From Pseudomonas caspiana (GTDB lineage: Bacteria > Pseudomonadota > Gammaproteobacteria > Pseudomonadales > Pseudomonadaceae), in NCBI RefSeq assembly GCF_002158995.1, contig NZ_LOHF01000016.1, positions 87,658 through 144,618 of the forward strand: DNA of 56,961 bases. The letters run 5' to 3'. The number at the start of each line of letters is the position of its first letter. The first letter of the stretch is position 1. The notes beneath the pieces were generated by a model, which saw only the letters and a program-made list of their open reading frames with translations, was not told where the DNA came from and made no database searches. Positions 28,201 to 35,784 of this stretch are shown here, in pieces. The translations under genes were made by a program, and so were the position numbers.

Positions 28201-29176
28201 CGGTGTGCTTGAGTTGCGCCTTGCGCAGCATTTCGGCCGCGTCACGAATTTCACGCTCGCCGGGCAGGAACACCAGTACATCGCCCGGGCTCTTGCGCTC
28301 GCTGCGTTCAAAAGCGGCCAGCTCATCCAGCGTCGCCAGAATCGCCTGATCAACCGTCAAGTCATCTTCGACGCTGTTGCCCTCTTCGTCCTGCTGGGAG
28401 GTCAGCGGGCGATACCAGGTTTCCACCGGGAAGGTCCGGCCGGAAACTTCGACGATAGGCGCGTCATTGAAGTGCTCGGAAAAGCGCTGCAAGTCGATGG
28501 TCGCCGACGTGATGATGACTTTCAGGTCCGGGCGACGTGGCAGCAGGGTTTTCAGGTAACCGAGCAGGAAGTCGATGTTGAGGCTGCGCTCGTGGGCTTC
28601 GTCGACGATGATCGTGTCGTAGCGCTCAAGAAAGCGGTCGTGTTGGGTTTCGGCCAACAGAATGCCGTCGGTCATCAGCTTGATCAGGGTGCTGCTGTCG
28701 CTCTGGTCTTCGAAACGCACCTGATAACCGACCAGCGCGCCCAGTGGTGTACCCAATTCTTCCGCAACGCGGCTGCCGACACTGCGCGCCGCGATTCGAC
28801 GTGGCTGGGTATGGCCAATCAAACCGTGTTGCCCACGACCGATTTCCAGACAGATCTTTGGCAACTGAGTGGTTTTACCCGACCCGGTCTCACCGGCAAT
28901 GATCAGCACCTGGTGTTTGAGCAGCGCCTCTTTGATTTCGTCACGCTTGGCAGCAATCGGCAGGCTGTCGTCGTAACGAATCAGCGGCACACTGTCACGC
29001 CGCGCTGTCACCTGAGCACACGACGCCTGCACCTTCGCCACCCACTGCGCCAGCTTCGCCTCATCGGGCTTCTTGCGCAGTTCATGCAACTGGCGGCGCA
29101 AGCGATGACGATCGCTGATCATCGCGTGGTCGAGGTTCTTCAGAAGTTGGTCAATCGAGGGCGTTTGATCGGTCAT
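25265..29176 (-). CDS. hrpA: ATP-dependent RNA helicase HrpA
   Basis: The 1303-residue DEAH-box helicase has Walker A GETGSGKT at 95-102, DEAH at 192-195, SATID in motif III and the helicase C motifs (NVAETSLTVPGIRYVIDTG and QRKGRCGRVEPG). A winged-helix and OB-fold region and the long HrpA-specific C-terminal domain follow, as expected from length (E. coli HrpA has 1300). HrpA works on ribosome-associated RNA and mRNA processing. The start at 29176 (MTDQTPSIDQLL) is standard. It precedes the fadD1/fadD2 block, in agreement with P. aeruginosa PA3297-PA3300 order. Confidence 0.96.
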   Translation of the reverse strand: MTDQTPSIDQLLKNLDHAMISDRHRLRRQLHELRKKPDEAKLAQWVAKVQASCAQVTARRDSVPLIRYDDSLPIAAKRDEIKEALLKHQVLIIAGETGSGKTTQLPKICLEIGRGQHGLIGHTQPRRIAARSVGSRVAEELGTPLGALVGYQVRFEDQSDSSTLIKLMTDGILLAETQHDRFLERYDTIIVDEAHERSLNIDFLLGYLKTLLPRRPDLKVIITSATIDLQRFSEHFNDAPIVEVSGRTFPVETWYRPLTSQQDEEGNSVEDDLTVDQAILATLDELAAFERSERKSPGDVLVFLPGEREIRDAAEMLRKAQLKHTEILPLYARLSPAEQQRIFQSHPGRRVVLATNVAETSLTVPGIRYVIDTGTARISRYSYRAKVQRLPIEAVSQASANQRKGRCGRVEPGLCVRLYSEEDFNGRPEFTDPEILRTNLAAVILQMLHLRLGEITDFPFIEPPDGKAISDGFNLLQELSAVNRENQLTPLGRQLARLPVDPRMGRMLLEAAKQGSLQEVLIVASAMSVQDVRERPPERQQAADQAHAQWKDADSDFAGLVNLWRGFEEQRQALTASPLRNWCRRNFLNYLRLREWRDAHRQLGLICRDLQLTINKEPADYPKFHKAILSGLLSQIGQKADEGDYLGARQRRFWIHPSSGLGKKRPQWLMTAELVETTKLYARMVAKIDSDWIEPLAGHLIKKNHFEPHWEKKRGQVVAFEQITLFGLIVVGRRPVHYGPIDPVVSRELFIREGLVRGEINSRAKCLSANTKLLETLDELEAKARRRDILADEDTLYGFYEARIPAEIHQAATFEHWYKTESQKNPQLLIMREEDVLAREANEVTAAYYPDTLKLGDLTLPLTYHFEPNHPRDGVTVRVPAPLLLSLPAERLEWLVPGLLETKCIALVRNLPKAIRKNFVPVPDFIKAALQRITFGEGSLPQALGRELLRMTGARVSDEAWAEAAQQLESHLKMNLEIVDGNGKFLGEGRELDELTARFAEASQAALAVPQSAKGQQPVEAKVFAPVAEKTQQNIAGLSMTVYPALVEESGTVKEGRFSTSAEAEYQHRRALQRLLLQQLAEPAKFLRSKLPGQTELALLHRELGRIDALVEDILLASLDSCVLEGEESLPRDGAGLLALAERKRGAWTEHAERLAKLTLDILKLWHGLQKRFKGKINLAEAVALNDIKSQLAQLVYPGFVRETPAQWLKELPRYLKAIEMRLEKLPGQVQKDRVWSIELAGLWAQYQARASKHAQEGKRDPELTAYRWWLEEYRVSLFAQQLGTKMPVSDKRLSKQWAQVEG

Positions 29177-29271
29177 CAGGTGCGCAGGGTCTTTTGATGG
29201 GTGCAAAGGCGGGATTGTCGCAGATTTGGCGGGGATGATGCAGGTGCGGTGTTTTTGGATCGCGTCAGATC

Positions 29272-29364
29272 CCTGTGGGAGCCGGGCTTGCCCGCGATAA
29301 GACTGTACGCGATTGACCTGATATCAGCGGTGTTCGTATCGCGGGCAAGCTCGGCTCCCACAGG
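29272..29364. repeat. REPIN (REP doublet), GCTTGCCCGCGAT class
   Basis: CCTGTGGGAGCCGGGCTTGC with CCGCGAT is inverted as ATCGCGGGCAAGCTCGGCTC then CCACAGG. The left arm carries GGGCTTG and the right arm CAAGCTCGG, a one-base difference. The 232-base gap between hrpA and fadD1 is otherwise featureless. Confidence 0.9.
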
Positions 29365-29408
29365 TTCGGTGTTGTCTGTTGGGGCGGGGCTTGGCAGCAG
29401 GCGAGCTT

Positions 29409-31100
29409 TTACTTCTTCAACCCCAACTTCTTCAATTCCTCATCGCGCAATTCACGGCGCAGGATCTTGCCGACGTTAGTGGTAGGCAGTGAGTCGCGGA
29501 ATTCGACGCTGCGCGGGACTTTGTAGCCGGTCAGGTTGGCGCGCATGTGTTCCATGACTTGATCCTTGGTCAGGGTCATGCCCGGTTTGACCACGACGAA
29601 CACCTTGATCGCTTCGCCGGACTTATCGTCCGGAACGCCAATGGCCGCGCACTGCAGCACACCGGGCAAGGTTGCCAGCACGTCTTCGAGCTCGTTCGGG
29701 TACACGTTGAAGCCGGAGATGAGGATCATGTCTTTCTTGCGATCGACAATCCGCATGTAGCCGTCCGGCTGAATCAAGGCGATGTCGCCGGTCTTGAGCC
29801 AGCCATCCGCGTCGATCATTTCATCGGTCGCGTCCTGACGCTCCCAATAGCCCTTCATCACCTGCGGGCCTTTGATGCACAGCTCGCCGATTTCACCCAG
29901 CGGCAGTTCATTGCCTGCGTCGTCGATAACCTTGCACAGCGTCGAAGGTGCCGGAATACCGATGGTGCCGATCTGGATTTTCTGGTTAGGGTTACAGCTG
30001 GCTACCGGACTGGTTTCGGTCATGCCATAGCCTTCGCAAATAGCGCAGCCGGTCACTTCTTTCCAGCGCTCGGCAGCGGCCAGTTGCAAGGCCATGCCAC
30101 CGGACAGCGTGACTTTCAGGGCCGAGAAGTCCAGGTTGCGGAATTCCGGGCTATTGCAAAGCGCCACGAACAACGTGTTGAGGCCGACAAACCCACTGAA
30201 TTTCCACTTCGACAGCTCCTTGACCATCGCGGGCAGGTCGCGCGGGTTGCTGATCAGGATGTTGTGATTGCCGATCAACATCATCGACATGCAGTGAAAG
30301 GTGAAGGCGTAGATGTGATACAGCGGCAGCGGCGTGATGACCACTTCGCTGCCTTCGTTCATGTTCGAACCCATCAAGGCCTTGCACTGCAGCATGTTGG
30401 CGATCAGGTTGCGGTGGGTGAGCATCGCACCTTTAGCCACGCCGGTGGTGCCGCCAGTGTATTGCAGCACTGCGACGTCGTTGCTGGCCGGAGCGGCCTC
30501 GGTGAACGAACGGCCGCGGCCTTTGCTGAGCACCTCATTGAATTTGATCGCCGCCGGCAAGTGGTAAGCCGGGACCATCTTCTTCACGTATTTGATGACA
30601 CTGTTGATCAACAGGCGCTTGAGCGGCGGCAGCATGTCCGCCACTTCGGTGACGATCACATGTTTGACGCCAGTCTTGGGCACGACCTTTTCGGCCAGGT
30701 GCGCCATGTTCGCCAGACACACCAGCGCCTTGGCACCGGAATCCTTGAACTGGTGTTCCATTTCCCGCGCGGTATACAGCGGGTTGGTATTGACCACGAT
30801 CAGACCGGCGCGCATGGCACCGAATACAGCGATGGGGTATTGCAGAACGTTGGGCAACTGCACGGCAATGCGATCGCCGGGTTGCAGGTCGGTATGGTGC
30901 TGAATCCAGGCGGCAAACGCGCCGGACTGCTCATACAGCTCACCATAGGTGAGGGTCTGGCCCAGATTGGTGAAAGCCGGCTTGCTGGCGAAACGTTCGC
31001 AAGACTGCTTCAATACGGCCTGGACGTTGGGGTATTCGTCAGGATTGATCTCGGCAGGAATGCCAGACGGATACTTGTCCTTCCAGAAGTTTTCAATCAT
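29409..31100 (-). CDS. fadD1: Long-chain fatty acid:CoA ligase FadD1
   Basis: The 563-residue enzyme activates exogenous long-chain fatty acids to acyl-CoA with ATP for beta-oxidation. It has the AMP-binding signature YTGGTTGVAKGAML (about 212-225), the GYGMTETSP motif, the adenylate-binding LKTGDIA and the C-terminal FadD motif with DRKKDMILISGFNVYPNE. It starts at the ATG 31100 (MIENFWKDKYPSG). The tandem paralogue fadD2 lies upstream on the same strand, 404 bases away, so each has its own promoter. Order and length match PA3299/PA3300. Confidence 0.95.
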   Translation of the reverse strand: MIENFWKDKYPSGIPAEINPDEYPNVQAVLKQSCERFASKPAFTNLGQTLTYGELYEQSGAFAAWIQHHTDLQPGDRIAVQLPNVLQYPIAVFGAMRAGLIVVNTNPLYTAREMEHQFKDSGAKALVCLANMAHLAEKVVPKTGVKHVIVTEVADMLPPLKRLLINSVIKYVKKMVPAYHLPAAIKFNEVLSKGRGRSFTEAAPASNDVAVLQYTGGTTGVAKGAMLTHRNLIANMLQCKALMGSNMNEGSEVVITPLPLYHIYAFTFHCMSMMLIGNHNILISNPRDLPAMVKELSKWKFSGFVGLNTLFVALCNSPEFRNLDFSALKVTLSGGMALQLAAAERWKEVTGCAICEGYGMTETSPVASCNPNQKIQIGTIGIPAPSTLCKVIDDAGNELPLGEIGELCIKGPQVMKGYWERQDATDEMIDADGWLKTGDIALIQPDGYMRIVDRKKDMILISGFNVYPNELEDVLATLPGVLQCAAIGVPDDKSGEAIKVFVVVKPGMTLTKDQVMEHMRANLTGYKVPRSVEFRDSLPTTNVGKILRRELRDEELKKLGLKK

Positions 31101-31504
31101 GGAAGCCGGGCTCCTCAGCGACAGCGAATTCTTCACACCGCTTGAATGCGATGATTTTCTTGTGTTTTGGAATTTTGCGGTTAACGCTTCGTTGCTTTAT
31201 GACAGGTCAAAAGCGGGCCGAGAGTAGCAGCTTTGCAATAGGCCGCCTAGGGGCAAAGAAGGCCCCTACAGTCACAAAAATGACTCAAGAATTAACAGCG
31301 GTCACGTTTAGAGCTTTAATACTATTTGTCGCGAATCTGGCTGAAATGACTGATCTAGAGCACCCAAAAGAAATCCTGCGCTGAAATACAATTCTGTGAG
31401 AGCAGAGCTTGCTCGCGATAAGGCAGGATGCGATCCATAGCAAACCGCATCCAGTCTTATCGCGAGCAAGCTCTGCGCCCACATAAAAATGTACTTACAG
31501 AAAA
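31101..31504. other. Intergenic region between fadD1 and fadD2
   Basis: This 404-base gap carries the fadD1 promoter region and one REPIN (31395-31483). No open frame with a ribosome site is visible. I do not see a perfect PsrA operator; the section from 31200 to 31390 shows nothing recognisable. Confidence 0.6.
31395..31483. repeat. REPIN (REP doublet), GCTTGCTCGCGAT class
   Basis: TGTGAGAGCAGAGCTTGCTC and the complement GAGCAAGCTCTGCGCCCACA form arms with two mismatches at the tips. The inner pairing ATAAGGCAGGATGCG with CGCATCCAGTCTTAT continues the stem. Confidence 0.85.
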
Positions 31505-33193
31505 TCAGGCGATATCCCGTAACTCCCTCCTGAGAATTTTGCCCACCGGCGTCATTGGCAACGAGTCGCGCAGCACGATCTGTTTGGGCACTTTGTAGCC
31601 GGTGAAATTTTCTTTGCAGAACAGTTTCAGTTCTTCAATGCTGACGCCGCCTTCGCGAGGCACCACAAACAGTTTCACCGCTTCCCCCGAGCGCTCATCC
31701 GGTACGCCGATCACCGCGCAGTTGGCTACGCCGGGGTGTCCCATGACGACGTCTTCGATCTCGTTGGGGTACACGTTGAAACCGGATACGATGATCAGGT
31801 CCTTCTTGCGATCGACGATGCTGACAAAGCCATCCGCTTCAATCACCGCGATGTCACCGGTCTTGAACCAGCCTTCGGCGTCCAGCGCTTCGGCGGTCGC
31901 CTCCGGACGTTGCCAGTAACCGAGCATCACTTGCGGGCCTTTGACACACAGCTCACCACGCTCGCCCAACGGTAGATCGTTGCCCTCGTCATCGATAACC
32001 TTCATCAACGTGCTTGGCACCGGAATGCCGACCGTTCCGAGTCGCGCAAGCTCGCCATAAGGATTGGCGCTGGCCACCGGTGAGGTTTCGGTCAGACCAT
32101 AACCCTCGACGATCCGGCAACCGGTGAGCTGCTCCCAGCGCTCGGCCGTCGCCTTGACCAGTGCCGTGCCACCGGAGTTGGTGCTTTTCAGGCTGGAGAA
32201 ATCCAGCGACTTGAAATCAGGGTGATTCATCAGCGCAACGAACAGCGTATTGAGGCCGATCATCGCCGTGAACCGCCACTGGCCAAGCTCCTTGATGAAA
32301 CCACTGATGTCTCGGGGATTGGTGATCAGAATGTTGTGATTACCGCTGACCATCATGCACATGCAGTTCGCTGTGAAGGCATAGATGTGGTACAGCGGCA
32401 GCGGCGCGATCATGATCTCCTTGCCTTCCTGAAAAACCGGTTGGCCGTCGCTGCCGTGCTGGGACATGCAAGCGTGGACTTGCTGCATGTTTGCGACGAG
32501 ATTGCCATGACTGAGCATCGCGCCCTTGGCCAGGCCAGTCGTGCCGCCGGTGTATTGCAGCACCGCAACGTCACTGAGTTGCAGCGGCACCGGGTTCAAT
32601 TGATGACCACGGCCCAGATGTAACGCCGCCTTGAAGCGGGTGGCTTGCGGCAAGTGATAGGCCGGGACCAGTTTCTTGACCTTGTCGACAATGGTATTGA
32701 TCAGCCAGCCCTTGGCTGTCGACTGCATGTCGCCCATTTTCACTTCGATCAGGTACTGGATGTCGGTGTCCGGCAGCACTTCCTGAACCAGCTTGCCGAA
32801 CATGTTCAGATACACCAGCGCGCGAGCGCCAGAATCCTTGAACTGGTGGCGCATTTCCCGAGCGGTGTACAGCGGGTTGGTATTGACCACGATCAAACCG
32901 GCCCGCAACGCACCGAAAACAGCGATGGGGTATTGCAGGAGGTTGGGCATCTGGACGGCGATGCGATCACCCGGTTTGAGTTCGGTGTGCTGCTGCAACC
33001 ACGCCGCAAAGGCGGCCGAGTGGCGATCCAGCTCGGCGTAGGTCAGGGTTACCCCCATGTTGCTGAATGCCGGGCGGTCGGCAAATTTGCGACAGCTGCG
33101 CTCGAAAACCTCAACGACCGACGTGTACGCGTGCACGTCTACTTCGGAAATGACGCCTGCCGGTCGCTTGTCGTTCCAGAAATCAGGTTGCAT
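31505..33193 (-). CDS. fadD2: Long-chain fatty acid:CoA ligase FadD2
   Basis: The 562-residue paralogue of FadD1 carries the AMP-binding signature YTGGTTGLAKGAMLSHGN, EGYGLTETSP, WFKTGDIAVI and DRKKDLIIVSGFNVYPNE. It starts at ATG 33193 (MQPDFWNDKRPAG); an upstream extension to 33310 lacks a ribosome site. It likely activates fatty acids with different chain-length preference or regulation from FadD1. In P. aeruginosa fadD1 and fadD2 are both needed for full growth on fatty acids. The divergent lipase-like gene starts about 210 bases away. Confidence 0.94.
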   Translation of the reverse strand: MQPDFWNDKRPAGVISEVDVHAYTSVVEVFERSCRKFADRPAFSNMGVTLTYAELDRHSAAFAAWLQQHTELKPGDRIAVQMPNLLQYPIAVFGALRAGLIVVNTNPLYTAREMRHQFKDSGARALVYLNMFGKLVQEVLPDTDIQYLIEVKMGDMQSTAKGWLINTIVDKVKKLVPAYHLPQATRFKAALHLGRGHQLNPVPLQLSDVAVLQYTGGTTGLAKGAMLSHGNLVANMQQVHACMSQHGSDGQPVFQEGKEIMIAPLPLYHIYAFTANCMCMMVSGNHNILITNPRDISGFIKELGQWRFTAMIGLNTLFVALMNHPDFKSLDFSSLKSTNSGGTALVKATAERWEQLTGCRIVEGYGLTETSPVASANPYGELARLGTVGIPVPSTLMKVIDDEGNDLPLGERGELCVKGPQVMLGYWQRPEATAEALDAEGWFKTGDIAVIEADGFVSIVDRKKDLIIVSGFNVYPNEIEDVVMGHPGVANCAVIGVPDERSGEAVKLFVVPREGGVSIEELKLFCKENFTGYKVPKQIVLRDSLPMTPVGKILRRELRDIA

Positions 33194-33404
33194 TTGTTTT
33201 TGTCCTCTTACCTGAGATTGTCTGGCCCGCGGCCATGACGCGGGAACTTGCCGGACGTTAGCAGCTAAAACACGGAAGGCAAATATAGAAGGGGGCGACA
33301 TCATTACCATGAATTACAGAGCTGGTCGGTCTGCGATTCATCAGCCACTCTACACTCCCTGAACAGGACGTTTTAACGCTGTCCATTCAGCCTTGGGAGT
33401 TGTC

Positions 33405-34349
33405 ATGAAACATCAGCCGTTCTGGCTCGACGCCAGTGACCAAAGCCGCGTTTACGTCAATGTATGGCTACCTGACGGCGAGCCTGAAGCGGTGGTCATG
33501 CTGTCCCATGGCATGGCCGAACACAGCAGCAGATATGCACGCTTTGGTCTCGCATTGGCCGAGGCCGGATTTGCCTTGTACGCCCATGACCAGCGCGGTC
33601 ATGGCAAGACAGCGGATCAGGGCCTCCTTGGGCATTATGCCGATGAACAAGGCTGGGCGAAGGTGGTTGGCGATCTGGCCAGCGTCGCTCAGGCCATCAG
33701 CCAACGCTATCCGGGAGTGCCGGTCTTCTTGCTCGGCCACAGTATGGGCAGCTATGTCGCTCAGGCGTATTTGCAGCATCACGGCGCTGGCTTGCAGGGC
33801 GCGATTCTCAGTGGGTCCAATTTTCAGCCAGCCACCTTTTATCGCGCGGCTCGCCTGATTGCCCGAATGGAGCGCTTTCGCCAGGGCGCCAAGGGACGCA
33901 GTGCACTGATCGAATGGCTGTCGTTCGGTTCATTCAACAAAGCGTTCAAACCGGTACGCACCTGTTTTGACTGGCTCAGCCGCGATGCGCAGGAGGTCGA
34001 CAAATATGCGCTCGACCCGCTTTGTGGATTTCGCTGCACCAATCAGCTCTGGCTGGATATGCTCGGCGGCCTGCAGCAAATCAGTAAGGCATCGAACCTG
34101 GCGCAAATCGACCCGGGCTTGCCGTTGCTGGTAATTGGCGGCGAATGTGATCCGGTGAGTGATGGCAAGCGTCTGAAAGATCTTGCCGACGCATTGGTCG
34201 CGGCAGGCCATCAGATGTTACAACTGAAGATCTACCCGCAAGCGCGGCATGAAGTGCTCAACGAAACCAACCGTGATGAAGTCACCCGTGATGTAATCGA
34301 CTGGCTGAAACAAGCGCTGCTACAGCCAAGACCGCGTCGGGCAGAGTAA
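33405..34349 (+). CDS. Alpha/beta hydrolase, monoacylglycerol-lipase-like
   Basis: The 314-residue protein has HGMAEHSSRY (oxyanion region, 35-44), HDQRGHGKT, and the nucleophile elbow GHSMGS with Ser113. A catalytic Asp lies in GGECDPVSDG and a His near PQARHEVLNE, completing the triad. The family hydrolyses monoacylglycerols or lysophospholipids, releasing fatty acids. It is divergent from fadD2 and is followed by phaJ4, the arrangement of PA3301-PA3302, so fatty acids it releases could feed FadD1/FadD2. Confidence 0.88.
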   Translation: MKHQPFWLDASDQSRVYVNVWLPDGEPEAVVMLSHGMAEHSSRYARFGLALAEAGFALYAHDQRGHGKTADQGLLGHYADEQGWAKVVGDLASVAQAISQRYPGVPVFLLGHSMGSYVAQAYLQHHGAGLQGAILSGSNFQPATFYRAARLIARMERFRQGAKGRSALIEWLSFGSFNKAFKPVRTCFDWLSRDAQEVDKYALDPLCGFRCTNQLWLDMLGGLQQISKASNLAQIDPGLPLLVIGGECDPVSDGKRLKDLADALVAAGHQMLQLKIYPQARHEVLNETNRDEVTRDVIDWLKQALLQPRPRRAE

Positions 34350-34436
34350 ACGAAGTGCGCCGAGCCGCACTGAAATGCGCCACGCCAGGCTGGCAAAACT
34401 GCGTTTGACATCAATATTCAATTTTCAGGATCACCC

Positions 34437-34907
34437 ATGACCCAGGTAACCAATACACCTTACGAAGCCCTTGAAGTCGGCCAGACCGCCAGTTACAGCA
34501 AGACCGTTGAAGAACGCGACATCCAGCTGTTCGCGGCAATGTCCGGCGACCACAACCCGGTTCACCTGGACGCTGAGTACGCAGCCTCAACCATGTTCAA
34601 AGAGCGTATCGCCCACGGTATGTTCAGCGGGGCATTGATCAGCGCTGCCGTCGCTTGCGAGCTGCCTGGGCCGGGCACTATTTATCTGGGTCAGCAGATG
34701 AGCTTTCAAAAGCCGGTCAAATTGGGTGACACGTTGACCGTGCGTTTGGAAATTCTGGAAAAAATGCCTAAATTCCGCGTGCGCATCGCGACACGTGTCT
34801 TCAATCAGCGTGATGAGCTGGTGGTGGATGGCGAAGCGGAAATTCTCGCGCCACGTAAGCAGCAGACCGTGACGTTGACGACACTGCCAGCGATCAGCAT
34901 CGGCTGA
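34437..34907 (+). CDS. phaJ4: (R)-specific enoyl-CoA hydratase PhaJ4 (MaoC-like)
   Basis: The 156-residue hot-dog-fold enzyme has the hydratase-2 motif FAAMSGDHNPVHLDAEYAA with catalytic Asp38 and His43, plus IAHGMFSGAL. PhaJ enzymes convert trans-2-enoyl-CoA from beta-oxidation to (R)-3-hydroxyacyl-CoA, a monomer for medium-chain polyhydroxyalkanoate. The length and genomic position match phaJ4 (PA3302). It is 87 bases downstream of the lipase-like gene on the same strand, probably co-transcribed. Confidence 0.93.
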   Translation: MTQVTNTPYEALEVGQTASYSKTVEERDIQLFAAMSGDHNPVHLDAEYAASTMFKERIAHGMFSGALISAAVACELPGPGTIYLGQQMSFQKPVKLGDTLTVRLEILEKMPKFRVRIATRVFNQRDELVVDGEAEILAPRKQQTVTLTTLPAISIG

Positions 34908-34914
34908 CTCAAAC

Positions 34915-35004
34915 CTGTAGGAGCTCACGAGCAGCGCGAGGCAGCGATAGCGGTTTACCTGATGTATCGCTATCGCTGCCTCGCGCTGCTCGTGAGCTCC
35001 TACA
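34915..35004. repeat. REPIN-like palindrome, GCTCACGAGC class
   Basis: The arms TGTAGGAGCTCACGAGCAGC with GCGAGGCAGCGATAGCG and their complement flank a short spacer. The arms are almost perfect. It separates the phaJ4 stop from the ccoM-like terminator. Confidence 0.9.
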
Positions 35005-35031
35005 AAAGAAAATACGTTCACAAATTGAACA

Positions 35032-35057
35032 CAAAAAAAAGGCGACCGAAGTCGCCC
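35032..35057 (-). terminator. Intrinsic terminator of the ccoM-like gene
   Basis: On the minus strand GGCGAC and GTCGCC form a 6-bp GC stem around a TTCG tetraloop, followed directly by a run of eight Ts. It lies about 40 bases after the stop of the 36-codon gene, supporting that gene as a real unit. Confidence 0.9.
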
Positions 35058-35097
35058 AAAATGCCTTGCGTGCTCTTTTTATTGGAAGGCCTCTGCC

Positions 35098-35208
35098 TTA
35101 TTTGCGTTTTTTCGAGTCCTTCCAGATGAATAGTCCGAAGCCTGCGAAGAACACCAGCATCAGGCCCACGGTTACGACTCCGGCCACTACCACATTGTCG
35201 AAAAACAT
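35098..35208 (-). CDS. 36-residue membrane peptide resembling cbb3 oxidase subunit CcoM
   Basis: This small gene encodes a single-helix protein starting MFFDNVVVAGVVTVGLMLVF and ending in a basic stretch (WKDSKKRK), so the N-terminus faces the periplasm and the charged end the cytoplasm. Length, the FDNVVVAGVVTVGLM helix and the C-terminal FIWKD motif match the CcoM subunit of P. stutzeri cbb3 cytochrome oxidase as I recall it. It has a perfect AGGAGG site 7 bases upstream, an ANR box about 70 bases before the start and a clean terminator. CcoM stabilises the oxidase. The name is a strong resemblance, not proven. Confidence 0.75.
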   Translation of the reverse strand: MFFDNVVVAGVVTVGLMLVFFAGFGLFIWKDSKKRK

Positions 35209-35277
35209 AACCGTGCCTCCTGCGCTGAATGTCCCTGTTCGATGGGGCTAGATTAACCAGTGGCGCACGAATAGGAA

Positions 35278-35291
35278 TTGACCCAAATCAA
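35278..35291 (-). promoter_or_regulatory. ANR/FNR box of the ccoM-like gene
   Basis: TTGACCCAAATCAA read on the plus strand matches the ANR/FNR consensus TTGAT-N4-ATCAA with one mismatch. Its centre is 41.5 bases upstream of a start point predicted at 35243, and a TAATCT element (35250-35255, minus strand) sits where the -10 box should be. Low-oxygen activation by ANR is the natural reading. Confidence 0.75.
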
Positions 35292-35363
35292 TAGCACCAC
35301 ACTCTCTTCACGAGCGTGCGGAAACTGATCCGGGTCAAGGCTATAAAGAGATTCGACGGAAAG

Positions 35364-35439
35364 CTGTAGGAGCCGCCGAAGGCTGAGAATGGCGCGGTGT
35401 CAGGTACAACGCCTTCGCAGCCTTCGGCAGCTCCTGCAG
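35364..35439. repeat. REPIN-like palindrome, GCCGCCGAAGGCTGCGA class
   Basis: The arms CTGTAGGAGCCGCCGAAGGC and the complement ending CTCCTGCAG match the element at 20585. The inner parts have diverged (TGAGAATGGCG instead of TGCGATCGC). Confidence 0.75.
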
Positions 35440-35462
35440 GAAATGCACTTCGGTGCGGATGC

Positions 35463-35624
35463 CTAGCGTTTCTTGGGTTTGCTTTTCGACTTTTTCTTAG
35501 CCTTAGCCAAGGGCATCGCCTGTTCGAATGCATTGCGCATTTCGTTGAGGCGTTTGTCGTTCAGATCGTGTACACGCTTGGCGCGCTCGGCGCCCAGGTC
35601 GATCAGGTTTTCATCTGCGCTCAT
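35463..35624 (-). CDS. Small basic hypothetical protein, 53 residues
   Basis: The protein begins MSADENLIDLGAERAKRVHD and is helical through LNDKRLNEMRNAFEQAMPLA, then ends in a Lys-rich tail (KAKKKSKSKPKKR). The ATG at 35624 is the natural start; a longer frame to 35753 has no ribosome site. The tail suggests nucleic acid or membrane surface binding, but I know no function. Conserved-looking codon use supports a real gene. Confidence 0.6.
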   Translation of the reverse strand: MSADENLIDLGAERAKRVHDLNDKRLNEMRNAFEQAMPLAKAKKKSKSKPKKR

Positions 35625-35784
35625 GACCAACAACTCTCGAACACTGGGAAGTGGGGTCAATAATGCGCAATCGCAGTGACCATGACCAGTGGCTATCTGA
35701 CGAGAAAACCGCATTGATTCACGTTTGCCCCATTTTTGACGGCACAATTGCACTCAGCGCTGCTTATCAAAGGACCGGATATCC

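Noticed and set aside
25973..29197. Very long open frame (over 1000 codons) on the plus strand
   Set aside because: It lies antisense to hrpA, has Gln/His/Arg-rich shadow composition typical of the opposite strand of GC-rich codons, and has no ribosome site or recognisable domain.
29547..31145. Long plus-strand frame opposite fadD1
   Set aside because: It is an antisense shadow; fadD1 motifs on the minus strand are complete.
31101..31394. PsrA operator before fadD1
   Set aside because: No inverted GAAAC/GTTTC pair of the expected spacing was found.
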